DNA from: Kluyvera genomosp. 1 | GTDB taxonomy: Bacteria; Pseudomonadota; Gammaproteobacteria; Enterobacterales; Enterobacteriaceae | NCBI RefSeq assembly: GCF_001266615.1 | Contig: NZ_LGHZ01000015.1 | Coordinates: forward strand, 122,785 to 186,784 | Direction of reading: 5' to 3' | Length of the DNA: 64,000 nt | Shown here: positions 45,994 through 54,718 of the stretch, one piece after another | Position numbering within the stretch: the first letter of the stretch is position 1 | Layout: the number at the start of each line of letters is the position of its first letter | Position numbers and translations under genes: made by a program | The notes under the pieces: model-generated | Seen by the model: the letters and a program-made list of their open reading frames with translations, nothing else | Databases searched by the model: none | What the model was told of the DNA's origin: nothing

Positions 45994-46902
45994 ATGACTT
46001 CATCCTGGAATGCTGAGCATCTGGAGCTGATCACGCTGAACGACACCGTGGCGTCATTCAGCCGGCTTTTTGCCAATACCGTGCGCTACCATCACTGGCA
46101 TCAATGTCTGGAAATTCTCTACGTGGAAGAGGGTTTTGGCGTGGTGATCGTGGATAATCGTCAGTACACCATGCGCCCCGGCAGGCTGTTTTTCTTCCCG
46201 CCGTTCACGCTGCATAAAATCATGGTCGATGAGAAAGCCCAGGACCGCTATCGGCGCACCATTATTCACGTTGATCAGCACGCTATTGCCAAACTTCTCC
46301 AGCATTTCCCCGAAAATCAGCGTCGTTTACAGGCGCTGTCTGCGCGGGGTCGACCGGCATTTGTGGCCGATTTAGCCGACATTCATTCCCATATCGATCA
46401 CCTATTTAGTTTGTATGCCAGCATGGCCAGCGTCTCAGGGTTAAGTACCGAGCAGATAGCCACGATGTTGATGTCACTGTTCGGCATGCTGCCCGCGACG
46501 CAGGAGAAAATGGCGGAACCCACACAGGGAATCGCCAGCCCGGTGATGTTCTGGATTGAAGAGAACTACCGCCAAAAATTCAGTCTTGATGCGCTGGCCA
46601 CAGAACTGAGGAAATCACGCAGTTATCTCTCGCGTCGTTTCCACGCTGAAACCGGCGAGCACATTCACGATTATCTCAATACTCTGCGTTTGCGCCGCGC
46701 CTGCGAACTGCTGCTACACAGCACGCTGCCGGTTAACGAGGTTGCTGGGCAGGTGGGATTTTCCGAAGTGACCTACTTTATTAGTTCATTTAAAAAGGGG
46801 ATCGGCGAGACCCCCTTGCAGTACCGTAAGAATCACGCAGTGCGTCGTGAGGCTAGTGGAAGCGCCCCGGTAACCACAGCGAAATCATCGGGATGTAAGT
46901 GA
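45994..46902 (+). CDS. AraC-family regulator of the carbohydrate cluster
   Basis: 302 aa. An N-terminal cupin sensor domain (HHWHQCLEILYVEEGFGVVIVDNRQYTMRPGRLFFFPPFTLHKI) and a C-terminal double helix-turn-helix (about 190-290: FSLDALATELRKSRSYLSRRFHAETGEHIHDYLNTLRLRRACELLLHSTLPVNEVAGQVGFSEVTYFISSFKK). The ATG at 45994 is chosen; a TTG six bases upstream is possible, and no good ribosome site is visible. It is divergent from the DUF2264 operon and convergent with the TRAP operon (50-bp tail overlap), so it probably controls one or both. The inducer is presumably an oligosaccharide or uronate. Confidence 0.88.
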   Translation: MTSSWNAEHLELITLNDTVASFSRLFANTVRYHHWHQCLEILYVEEGFGVVIVDNRQYTMRPGRLFFFPPFTLHKIMVDEKAQDRYRRTIIHVDQHAIAKLLQHFPENQRRLQALSARGRPAFVADLADIHSHIDHLFSLYASMASVSGLSTEQIATMLMSLFGMLPATQEKMAEPTQGIASPVMFWIEENYRQKFSLDALATELRKSRSYLSRRFHAETGEHIHDYLNTLRLRRACELLLHSTLPVNEVAGQVGFSEVTYFISSFKKGIGETPLQYRKNHAVRREASGSAPVTTAKSSGCK

Positions 46903-48142
46903 TAATAATCAGTACCATAAACAGCACGCAGTAGAACGGAATCATCGCTTTTACCACCGTTTCAATCTTCTGCCCGCTGACCGCGCTGGCGACGAACAGA
47001 ACGGATCCCACCGGCGGTGTGATAAGCCCAATACCTAAGTTCATCATCATGATGATGCCAAAATGCACCGGGTCGATACCGAGCTGCACCACCACCGGCA
47101 GCAGGATCGGCGTCAGGATAAGAATCAGCGGAGCCATGTCCATCAGACAACCTAACAGCAGCAACATGATGTTGATAATCAGCAAGATAACGTACTTATT
47201 ATCCGACAACGACAGCAGCGCCGCGGAGATCTCCTGCGGCAGCCCCACCAGCGTCATCACCGAGCCAAAGGCAGCGGCGAAGGCAATCAGCACCATCACC
47301 ATGGTCACCGTTTTGATGGTGCGGTGAATCAGCTTTGGGAAATCCTTGAATTTATATTCGCGGTAAATAAAGAAGGTAACGAACATCGCCCAGATACAGG
47401 CAATCGCACCTGATTCGGTCGGCGTGAAAAAGCCGGAGAGAATGCCGCCGGAGATAATCACGATGGTGATGAGGCCCCAGATAGCATCGGAGGCAATCTT
47501 CAGCTTCCGTCTCAGTTCAACGCTCTCTTCCTTCGGGTAGTTATTTTTACGCGCAGCAATCATACACATGACGATGAGCGTAAAGCACAGTACCAGCGTC
47601 GGGATAATACCGGCCAGGAACATCGCAGGAATTGTCACCGCCGCGGTATTAGCCACAATCGCAAACAGTACCGAGTTATGGCTCGGTGGTACCAAAATTG
47701 CCTGCACGGAAGCGCTGGCAGTCAACACCGCACCGAACGAGCGCGGGTAACCTTTACGTTCCATCTCGGGGATCAGTACCGATCCGATCGACGCCGTATC
47801 CGCCACTGACGATCCGGAGATCGCACCAAACAGCGTCGAGGCCAGAATATTCACCAGCGAAAGTCCACCGCGGATCCAGCCAACGAACAGCCCGGCAAAA
47901 TCCACTAACCGTCGAGCCATTCCCCCTTCTGCCATGATTGCGCCAGCAAAGACGAAAAAGGGAATTGTCAGCAGGTTGACGTTATCCGTGCTGTGAAAGA
48001 TGGTGATAATCAGACCATCCAGTGAGAAATCGGCGAATGCGGTAACCACCACGGCGGTCAGGCCAACGGCGTAGGCCACCGGCATACCCACCGCCATCAG
48101 CACCACAAAAGTCACCACAAATATAATTAGCGTTAAGTCCAT
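46853..48142 (-). CDS. TRAP transporter large permease (DctM)
   Basis: 429-residue inner-membrane subunit forming the Na+-coupled transport channel. About 12 hydrophobic segments; family stretches include PFFVFAGAIMAEGGMARRLVDFAG, SGSSVADTASIGSVLIPEMERKGYP, TPTESGAIA and MMMNLGIGLITPPVGSVLFVASAVSGQ. GGAGC lies upstream of the ATG; a short gap of 11 bp follows the DctQ gene. Third in the dctP-dctQ-dctM order. Its end overlaps the araC-type gene tail-to-tail by 50 bp. Confidence 0.96.
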   Translation of the reverse strand: MDLTLIIFVVTFVVLMAVGMPVAYAVGLTAVVVTAFADFSLDGLIITIFHSTDNVNLLTIPFFVFAGAIMAEGGMARRLVDFAGLFVGWIRGGLSLVNILASTLFGAISGSSVADTASIGSVLIPEMERKGYPRSFGAVLTASASVQAILVPPSHNSVLFAIVANTAAVTIPAMFLAGIIPTLVLCFTLIVMCMIAARKNNYPKEESVELRRKLKIASDAIWGLITIVIISGGILSGFFTPTESGAIACIWAMFVTFFIYREYKFKDFPKLIHRTIKTVTMVMVLIAFAAAFGSVMTLVGLPQEISAALLSLSDNKYVILLIINIMLLLLGCLMDMAPLILILTPILLPVVVQLGIDPVHFGIIMMMNLGIGLITPPVGSVLFVASAVSGQKIETVVKAMIPFYCVLFMVLIIITYIPMISLWLPGRFH

Positions 48143-48153
48143 GGTTTCGCTCC

Positions 48154-48702
48154 TTAGTGGCCGACTTTCGGCGAGCCGTATTGCACCAGTTCACGATGCG
48201 ACTGCGAGCCGTACAGCAGTTTTTCAACCACGAACAGCAGTGTAAAGAACGACCCCACCGGGATAGGCAGATGCGTGATACCCGAGGTCAGGAACGGCAG
48301 CGAAGGCACCACGTCCTGCCAGGCATCCATGCAGCCAATGATTCCCCAGTGAATAATAAACAAGCAGGTTGCCAGCATCGCCAGATCGACAAACACCGCC
48401 AGCGCCTTTTTCATCACCGGATTGATACGATCGACCAGCATGGTGATGGCGATATGGCTCCCCGCCCGATAGGCAGCGGCGGCGCCAACAAACGAGAACG
48501 TGATCATACAGATCTGCGAGAGCGGCTCCGGCCAGCTGGTTGAAGCGTGCGGTAAAAAACGCATCCACTCGGGAAAATCCGGACGAAAACGCGCGTAGAT
48601 CCCCACCAGATAAATAAACGTCATAAATAACAGGCTGATCCCTGACAGCCAAATACAGATCCGATACACGCCATCCATGACCAGGACATAGATATTTTTC
48701 AT
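48154..48702 (-). CDS. TRAP transporter small permease (DctQ)
   Basis: 182-residue four-helix membrane subunit that couples with DctM. Hydrophobic segments about 12-33, 58-80, 95-118 and 135-160, with the DctQ signature ITFSFVGAAAAYRAGSHIAITMLVDRINP. GGAG before the ATG; 57 bp after the DctP gene. The visible sequence is complete. Substrate specificity is set by DctP, not by this subunit. Confidence 0.93.
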   Translation of the reverse strand: MKNIYVLVMDGVYRICIWLSGISLLFMTFIYLVGIYARFRPDFPEWMRFLPHASTSWPEPLSQICMITFSFVGAAAAYRAGSHIAITMLVDRINPVMKKALAVFVDLAMLATCLFIIHWGIIGCMDAWQDVVPSLPFLTSGITHLPIPVGSFFTLLFVVEKLLYGSQSHRELVQYGSPKVGH

Positions 48703-48759
48703 TGTTATCTCCAGATCAAAACGGGCAGGCCAGCAGCTGCCGGCCTGCCGCCACGTGCA

Positions 48760-49737
48760 TCATTTAGTATCCTGAATTTCCTGCATTAAGGTGCTGAACT
48801 GCTGTCCATACTTTTCACGCACCGGCGCGGTAGCATCGACAAACGGTTTTTTATCCACCGGGAGGAATTTCACCCCCTGGCTTTGCAGACGTTTTTTCGA
48901 TTTCTCGACGTATTCCGCCCACAGCACGCGTTCTTCAGCCTGAGCTTCTTTCGCCAGCTTGGTGATCAGTGCCTGATCTTCAGCCGAGAGTTTGCTCCAT
49001 TTACGTTTTGAGAAGGCGAGCACTTCCGGGATCATAAAATGTTCGGTCAGATCGAAATACTTGGTCCCGGCCACCACGTAGTTTTCGGTGTCGAAGGTCG
49101 GTTCGTTGTTTTCTGCAGCATCGATAACACCCGTTTGCAGGCTAGCAAAGACGTCACCCACCGGCAGGACAATTGGGTTTGCACCCAGAGCCTTAAAGGT
49201 ATCGAGCCCAATGGGGTTGTTTTGCAGACGGATTTTTACCCCTTTCAGGTCATCCAGCGTCGTGATCGGCTTTTTGGTGATCAGGCTGCGCGAGCCCGCA
49301 TCCATCCAGCCGAGGAAGACCAGCCCGAGATTACTGTCGGAGATTTCCTGTGCCAGTTTCGTTCCCACATCACCATCCAGCACTTTGTGCTGATGATCCA
49401 TATCGCGGAAGACGAACGGCATGTTAAACACACTCACCTGAGGAAGGATGCCGCCGACAGGCGACATGGAGACACGCAGAATATCGATAGCGCCCGCGCG
49501 GGTTTTTTCCAGGGTAGTGCTTTCATCACCCATCTGCCCGCTCGGGAACATTCTGATGGAAAGCCGCCCGTCGGTTTGCGCGCTGAGCTTTTCACCCATG
49601 TGGATCACCGCGGCCGTGGTCGGATAATCAGCCGGATGCACATCAGAGGCGATGAACACCGTTTTTGCCATCGCCGCCGCAGACCCCATCAGTAACGAGA
49701 AAGATAGAACGCTTACTGCCAGTTTTCTTCTTAACAT
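48760..49737 (-). CDS. TRAP transporter substrate-binding protein (DctP)
   Basis: Periplasmic binding protein of 325 aa. Signal peptide MLRRKLAVSVLSFSLLMGSAAAMA, mature part beginning KTVFIASDVHP. It has the DctP ligand arginine in LKGVKIRLQNNPIGLDTFKALGANP and the LPVGDVFASLQTGVIDAAENNEPTF block, which are typical of carboxylate/sugar-acid binding members. With a GH88 hydrolase nearby, a uronate or keto-sugar acid is the likely ligand (inference). The 250 bp upstream hold its promoter and two GTCATAC repeats (49851 and 49874) of unknown meaning. Confidence 0.94.
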   Translation of the reverse strand: MLRRKLAVSVLSFSLLMGSAAAMAKTVFIASDVHPADYPTTAAVIHMGEKLSAQTDGRLSIRMFPSGQMGDESTTLEKTRAGAIDILRVSMSPVGGILPQVSVFNMPFVFRDMDHQHKVLDGDVGTKLAQEISDSNLGLVFLGWMDAGSRSLITKKPITTLDDLKGVKIRLQNNPIGLDTFKALGANPIVLPVGDVFASLQTGVIDAAENNEPTFDTENYVVAGTKYFDLTEHFMIPEVLAFSKRKWSKLSAEDQALITKLAKEAQAEERVLWAEYVEKSKKRLQSQGVKFLPVDKKPFVDATAPVREKYGQQFSTLMQEIQDTK

Positions 49738-49986
49738 AGACGATTCTCTTTTGATTAAAGATAAAATTCACCATGCGAATCAATTGCCAGCACAGATTGA
49801 CGTCCATGTTCAGAAGTATGTTTTATATCCAGCGAAAGAATATGGTAGAAGTCATACAACTAAAGTGTGACCTGTCATACCAAATTTCAAAATGGCATTT
49901 CAGAAATCGTAGAAGTTAGAGTTGAATCGATTAATTTGCCCAGGCAAAGCGTGAATAGCTAAAGCGAAAGGCATGTTTTGGGCGAT

Positions 49987-50012
49987 AAAAAAGGAGACGC
50001 AAGCGTCTCCTT
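49987..50012 (-). terminator. parE terminator
   Basis: AAGGAGACGC / GCGTCTCCTT (10-bp arms) followed on the - strand by T6, 31 bp after the parE stop codon. Confidence 0.92.
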
Positions 50013-50042
50013 CTAAGTAATACCTTGTTCTTTATACGGAAA

Positions 50043-51938
50043 TTAGGCTTCGATATCCGCCATGTCGCCTTTTTCCTGCAGCCAGTTGCGGCGATCTTCC
50101 GAACGCTTCTTGGCCAGCAGCATATCCATCGTAGCGTCAGTCTGCTGCTCGTCTTCATCGGTAATGAACAGCTGTACCAGACGACGGGTGTTAGGATCGA
50201 GTGTCGTTTCACGCAATTGCATCGGGTTCATTTCACCCAGACCTTTAAAGCGCTGCACGTTCGGTTTGCCTTTTTTACGCTTAAGCTGTTCCAGCACGCC
50301 GGCTTTCTCTTCTTCCGTCAGCGCGTAGTAAACCTCTTTACCCAGATCGATACGATACAGCGGCGGCAGCGCAACGTAGACATGACCTTCTTTCACCAGC
50401 GCACGGAAGTGCTTCACAAACAGCGCGCACAGCAACGTCGCAATGTGCAGTCCATCGGAGTCCGCATCCGCAAGAATACAGATCTTGCCGTAGCGCAGCT
50501 GGCTGAGATCCGTGCTGTCCGGATCAATACCAATAGCCACGGAGATGTCGTGCACTTCCTGCGACGCCAGAACCTCATCAGAGGAGACTTCCCAGGTATT
50601 CAGGATCTTACCTTTCAACGGCATGATCGCTTGATATTCACGATCGCGCGCCTGCTTGGCGGAGCCGCCTGCCGAGTCACCTTCGACGAGGAACAGTTCA
50701 GTACGATTAAGATCCTGCGCGGTACAGTCGGCCAGTTTTCCCGGCAGCGCAGGGCCGCTGGTCAGCTTTTTACGCACCACTTTTTTCGCCGCACGCAGGC
50801 GACGCTGAGCGCTGGAAATCGCCATTTCGGCCAGCAATTCAGCCGACTGAACGTTCTGGTTCAGCCACAGGCTAAAGGCATCTTTCACTACGCCAGAGAC
50901 AAACGCCGCGCACTGGCGCGAAGAGAGTCGTTCTTTGGTCTGACCGGCAAACTGCGGATCCTGCATCTTCACGGAAAGCACGTAGGCGCAGCGATCCCAG
51001 ATATCCTCCGCCGACAGCTTCACGCCGCGCGGCAGGATGTTGCGGTATTCACAGAACTCACGCATGGCGTCCAGCAGCCCCTGACGCAGACCATTAACAT
51101 GCGTACCGCCCTGCATCGTCGGGATGAGGTTAACGTAACTTTCAGTCAGCAGCTCGCCGCCTTCCGGCAGCCACAGCAGCGCCCAATCCACCGCTTCGGT
51201 TTCCCCGGAGAAATTACCGACAAACGGTTTTTCCGGCAGCAACGGCAGGCCGTTCACCGCTTCGCTCAGGTAATCGGTCAGGCCGTCGGCGTAGCGCCAG
51301 GTCTGCTCGGTGTCGTTAACTTTATCTTTAAAGATGATTTCAACGCCCGGGCACAGTACCGCTTTTGCTTTTAGCAGGTGGCTTAAGCGGGAAGCGGAAA
51401 AACGCGGGCTGTCAAAGAAGCTTTCGTCCGGCCAGAAGTGAACGCTGGTCCCGGTGTTGCGTTTACCGCAGGTTCCGGAAACGTGCAGGTCTTCTACTTT
51501 TTCGCCGTGTTCAAAAGCAATGCTGTAGACCTGGCCGTCGCGGCGAACGTTAACTTCAACGCGTTTGGACAGGGCGTTGACCACCGAGATCCCCACGCCG
51601 TGCAGACCGCCGGAGAACTGGTAGTTTTTGTTGGAAAATTTACCGCCCGCATGCAGTCGGCAGAGGATCAGCTCAATCGCCGGCACACCCTCTTCCGGGT
51701 GGATGTCGACGGGCATACCGCGGCCGTCATCGATAACTTCCAGTGACTGATCGGCATGAAGGATAACCTCGACGCGTTTTGCGTGTCCGGCCAGCGCTTC
51801 ATCCACACTGTTATCAATAACTTCCTGACCCATATGGTTTGGGCGCGTGGTATCTGTATACATCCCCGGGCGGCGGCGAACCGGCTCAAGCCCGGTGAGT
51901 ACCTCAATGGCATCAGCGTTATAAGAAGATTGCGTCAT
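50043..51938 (-). CDS. parE: DNA topoisomerase IV subunit B (ParE)
   Basis: ATPase subunit of topo IV, 631 aa (630 in E. coli). GHKL ATP-binding motifs VIDNSVDEALAGHA, DDGRGMPVD and GGLHGVGISVVNALS. Transducer Lys in the QTKERLSSRQ region. TOPRIM domain with LVEGDSAGGSA and DADSDGLHI (metal-binding acidic residues). WEVSSDEVLAS shows the normal serine at the quinolone-linked position (about 458). Separated from parC by 14 kb here. First gene after the accessory cluster on its left; yqiA-cpdA-yqiB-nudF lie upstream on the same strand and may be cotranscribed. Confidence 0.98.
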   Translation of the reverse strand: MTQSSYNADAIEVLTGLEPVRRRPGMYTDTTRPNHMGQEVIDNSVDEALAGHAKRVEVILHADQSLEVIDDGRGMPVDIHPEEGVPAIELILCRLHAGGKFSNKNYQFSGGLHGVGISVVNALSKRVEVNVRRDGQVYSIAFEHGEKVEDLHVSGTCGKRNTGTSVHFWPDESFFDSPRFSASRLSHLLKAKAVLCPGVEIIFKDKVNDTEQTWRYADGLTDYLSEAVNGLPLLPEKPFVGNFSGETEAVDWALLWLPEGGELLTESYVNLIPTMQGGTHVNGLRQGLLDAMREFCEYRNILPRGVKLSAEDIWDRCAYVLSVKMQDPQFAGQTKERLSSRQCAAFVSGVVKDAFSLWLNQNVQSAELLAEMAISSAQRRLRAAKKVVRKKLTSGPALPGKLADCTAQDLNRTELFLVEGDSAGGSAKQARDREYQAIMPLKGKILNTWEVSSDEVLASQEVHDISVAIGIDPDSTDLSQLRYGKICILADADSDGLHIATLLCALFVKHFRALVKEGHVYVALPPLYRIDLGKEVYYALTEEEKAGVLEQLKRKKGKPNVQRFKGLGEMNPMQLRETTLDPNTRRLVQLFITDEDEQQTDATMDMLLAKKRSEDRRNWLQEKGDMADIEA

Positions 51939-51965
51939 GATCTATTCGTAGGTAGTTGGCGCTGC

Positions 51966-52541
51966 TTAATGCAACCCCAGAAAATCGATAATCTGTGTGA
52001 AGTGATCTTCAAAGCCGGTAAATGCATGATTACCGCCCTCTTCTACCGTTTGTCGGCAGGAAGCGAAATAGTCCACGGCCTGGCGATAATCAAGCACTTC
52101 ATCGCCAGTTTGCTGAAGCAGCCAGATAAGATCGGGCGCTTCAAGAGGATCAATTTGCATCACTTTGAGATCGTAAATATGGCGAGACTCTAGCACATAT
52201 TGTTGCCCGGTGTAGGGATTCTCGTTCGGGCCAAGAAAATTCGTGAGCAGCTCAAACGGCCGCATCGCCGGGTTCACAACCACAGCAGGCAACATGAAAC
52301 ACTGCGACAGCCAGGTAGCGTAATAGCCGCCAAGCGACGACCCGACAATCCCCAACGGCGCGCCGCCATTCTTCAGCACTAATGCCTCAAGCATCTCAGC
52401 CGCTTGGGCCGGATAAGCCGGTAATTGCGGAATCAGCATATTCACATCAGGATAGTTTTCCGCCAGCCACTGCTTAAGCGCAGTGGCTTTCGCCGACCAC
52501 GGGGAGCTGTTGAATCCATGCAGATAGAGAAGCGTTGACAT
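51966..52541 (-). CDS. yqiA: Esterase YqiA
   Basis: Small alpha/beta-hydrolase, 191 aa, with acyl-CoA/ester activity reported for the E. coli protein. [18 protein letters not shown] opens the fold. The nucleophile serine lies in [15 protein letters not shown] (GxSxG). The acid is expected in [15 protein letters not shown] and the base in GGNHAFTGF. The ATG at 52541 overlaps the cpdA stop codon by one base (TGATG), giving coupled translation. Confidence 0.94.
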   Translation of the reverse strand: MSTLLYLHGFNSSPWSAKATALKQWLAENYPDVNMLIPQLPAYPAQAAEMLEALVLKNGGAPLGIVGSSLGGYYATWLSQCFMLPAVVVNPAMRPFELLTNFLGPNENPYTGQQYVLESRHIYDLKVMQIDPLEAPDLIWLLQQTGDEVLDYRQAVDYFASCRQTVEEGGNHAFTGFEDHFTQIIDFLGLH

Positions 52542-53368
52542 CAATAGCCTTCAGATGCGGTGTCAGGATGGAATTTCACCCCGGCCAGACGGCACACTTC
52601 GGTGGTCAGTGAGCCATCATCATGCAGCTCAAGCCAGCGCCATCCGGGAGAAACAGTATCCAGAGTAAAGTTCGAACAGTGCGGCTTAAACTGCACGCAG
52701 GTCGAGGGGGTGGCCATAATCCGGCGACCGTTCCAGTCAACGTCCAGCTCCTGATGGATATGGCCGCAGAGCAGATTTTTGACTCGTGGGTAACGCGCTA
52801 GTACGCCATCCAGCGCCCCAGCGTTACGTAAGCTGTGCTGATCGAGCCAGCTACAGCCCGAAGGCAGCGGATGATGATGCAGCAGCAACAGCGTGTGGCG
52901 GTCAGCGGCTTCGGACAGACGTTTCTCCAGCCATTCCAGCTGAAAGTCGCTCAGTTCACCGTGAGGCACGCCGAAAACCTGGCTGTCTAACAGTAAGATC
53001 TGCCAGTGTTCACCCACCAACACACGTTTGGCAGGCGAAATACCCGCGTCTTGCAGCGTACTGTACATCGATGGCTGAAAATCGTGATTGCCCGGCAACC
53101 AAACGCAGGGTGCAGAAAAACTCGCGATGCCATCAGCAAAATGCTGATAGGCCGCGGATGAGTGGTCCTGCGCTAAATCACCGGTTGCAACCACCAGGTC
53201 GATATCACGCGCGGAGGCATGGATAGCCTGCAGGACGGCGTGATAGCTTTCCCAGGTATTCACCCCTAACAGCGTTTCATCCTTCTGGGCAAACAGGTGA
53301 GTATCAGTAATTTGCAGAACCCTGACACTGGCCCCACCAGCCAGAGGAAGGTTTAAAAGGCTTTCCAA
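52541..53368 (-). CDS. cpdA: 3',5'-cyclic AMP phosphodiesterase CpdA
   Basis: Calcineurin-type metallophosphoesterase, 275 aa as in E. coli, hydrolysing cAMP and so tuning CRP activity. Di-metal motifs are visible in order: QITDTHLF (D-x-H), VATGDLAQD (GD), LPGNHDF (GNHD), [10 protein letters not shown] (H) and [11 protein letters not shown] (GHxH). Good start at 53368. Same order as E. coli (parE, yqiA, cpdA, yqiB, nudF). Confidence 0.96.
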   Translation of the reverse strand: MESLLNLPLAGGASVRVLQITDTHLFAQKDETLLGVNTWESYHAVLQAIHASARDIDLVVATGDLAQDHSSAAYQHFADGIASFSAPCVWLPGNHDFQPSMYSTLQDAGISPAKRVLVGEHWQILLLDSQVFGVPHGELSDFQLEWLEKRLSEAADRHTLLLLHHHPLPSGCSWLDQHSLRNAGALDGVLARYPRVKNLLCGHIHQELDVDWNGRRIMATPSTCVQFKPHCSNFTLDTVSPGWRWLELHDDGSLTTEVCRLAGVKFHPDTASEGY

Positions 53369-53412
53369 ATGGTGTCCTTAGGTTTCACGATGCAAACATA
53401 CACATCATCCTC

Positions 53413-53453
53413 TCAGGCGGCTTCTCGCTATCAGCGTCACTGATGTCGCCTGA
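53413..53453. repeat. Nested hairpin between yqiB and cpdA
   Basis: Outer arms TCAGGCG / CGCCTGA enclose ATCAG / CTGAT. It sits in the 91-bp gap within the nudF-yqiB-cpdA-yqiA transcript and may modulate mRNA stability or read-through. Confidence 0.55.
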
Positions 53454-53459
53454 AGGGTG

Positions 53460-53885
53460 CTATGTACAAACCGGAATCGCCATCGCTCCATGTGCTAAAC
53501 AGAATCTCAGCCAATCGGCTAGAAACTGATTAATTTGATGCTTTTCGTCGCGTTGATGCAACTTTTTATTTGGATAATCATACCGCGCTTTGAAACGAAA
53601 GATCTGCTGACTTGAACACACTTCGGCCACCATCGCATCATGATACAGGCGCACCGTCATCGACGGCAGGCTCCAGTAGCTTATCGCAGGCAACGTTTGT
53701 TCAATCGTCACCAGCGTAGTGTAACGAGTCGATTCGACTATCGTTAAGCGATATTGCGCATTAGCCACCTGATAGTTCACCGTTTCACCGGCTTCATCGA
53801 CGCGCGGCAACAAGCGACGCAATTGTGCGAAGTTGGTTTCGCACAGGCGCATCATTTCTGGGAAGTCAGGTGTATATCGCTTCAT
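53460..53885 (-). CDS. yqiB: DUF1249 protein YqiB
   Basis: Cytoplasmic protein of unknown function, 141 aa (140 in E. coli), beginning [19 protein letters not shown]. Strongly conserved core [24 protein letters not shown] and [14 protein letters not shown]; a mixed alpha/beta small domain without catalytic motifs I recognise. The ATG at 53885 overlaps the nudF stop by 4 bp (ATGA); a 15-codon longer frame has no support. Confidence 0.93.
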   Translation of the reverse strand: MKRYTPDFPEMMRLCETNFAQLRRLLPRVDEAGETVNYQVANAQYRLTIVESTRYTTLVTIEQTLPAISYWSLPSMTVRLYHDAMVAEVCSSQQIFRFKARYDYPNKKLHQRDEKHQINQFLADWLRFCLAHGAMAIPVCT

Positions 53886-54514
53886 TTGATCCACTCTTTT
53901 CGTAAGTCCTGATAATGCAGCTGCAGCCATTGCAAAGCGATGACAGACGCTGCGTTGTCAATTTTTCCATCCTCTACGCATTGATAAGCAAACTCCCGGC
54001 TTACCACATGAACCCGAATATCTTCGTGTTCTTCCGCCAGGCCATGAATGCCTTTGGCCGTTGTTGCATCGACTTCGCCGACCATAATGGTCAGGCGTTC
54101 GCTGGTACCACCCGGGCTTGCCAGGTAGCTGAGGCACTCCTTCACGCGCCCCACGTTGAGGCCCGCTTCTTCCTCGGCCTCACGGCGGGCAACATCCTCA
54201 ACGGTTTCCCCTTCTTCTATCATGCCGGCAACCATCTCCAGCAGATACGGCGTTTCGCTGGTGTCATAAGCAGCAATACGGATTTGCTCGACCAGCACCA
54301 CTTCATCACGCACTGGGTCAAAGGGTAGCAAGACTGCGGCGTGACCGCGCTCAAAAATTTCGCGTCTGACTTCGCCGCTCATCTCGCCGTTAAACAGGCG
54401 ATGACGGAAACGATACACATCAAGCGAAAAAAAACCGCGATATACTGTTTCTCGTGCAATAATTTCTACATCATTTTTCGAGAGCGTTGCCACAGGGTTG
54501 GCTGTTTTTTTCAT
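53882..54514 (-). CDS. nudF: ADP-ribose pyrophosphatase NudF
   Basis: Nudix hydrolase, 210 aa (209 in E. coli), splitting ADP-ribose to AMP and ribose-5-phosphate. The Nudix box is [22 protein letters not shown], preceded by YLLEMVA and followed by [22 protein letters not shown], typical of the ADP-ribose subgroup. The ATG at 54514 has AGG 7 nt upstream; a GTG at 54583 would add 23 residues not found in homologues. It heads the operon toward parE and is divergent from tolC. Confidence 0.95.
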   Translation of the reverse strand: MKKTANPVATLSKNDVEIIARETVYRGFFSLDVYRFRHRLFNGEMSGEVRREIFERGHAAVLLPFDPVRDEVVLVEQIRIAAYDTSETPYLLEMVAGMIEEGETVEDVARREAEEEAGLNVGRVKECLSYLASPGGTSERLTIMVGEVDATTAKGIHGLAEEHEDIRVHVVSREFAYQCVEDGKIDNAASVIALQWLQLHYQDLRKEWIK

Positions 54515-54614
54515 GGACAGGCCTATGCAGTCATTGTGCTGAAATTGTGGATTTAAAGTGAGCGGTTCTAAGGATTCACTCACTCTATGATAGATTGGTG
54601 CAAATTAACGCCAG

Positions 54615-54660
54615 ATGGCACATTACGACAACTTTTTAACGTGGCAGACTCTGGTACAAT
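54615..54660 (+). promoter_or_regulatory. tolC: mar/sox/rob box and promoter of tolC
   Basis: ATGGCACATTACGACAACT (54615-54633) fits the marbox consensus AYNGCACNNWNNRYYAAAY at 17 of 19 positions. An extended -10 TGG-TACAAT lies at 54652-54660. MarA, SoxS and Rob activation of tolC is known in E. coli; the same control is expected here. Confidence 0.8.
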
Positions 54661-54718
54661 CGGCGAATATTTTTTCTGTGAATTAGATTAGCGCTAAGCT
54701 TCACAACAAGGAATGCAA

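Noticed and set aside
50025..51374. 449-residue open frame on the + strand
   Set aside because: It lies wholly antisense to parE, is rich in Arg, Gln and His from reversed codons, and has no ribosome site or family motif.
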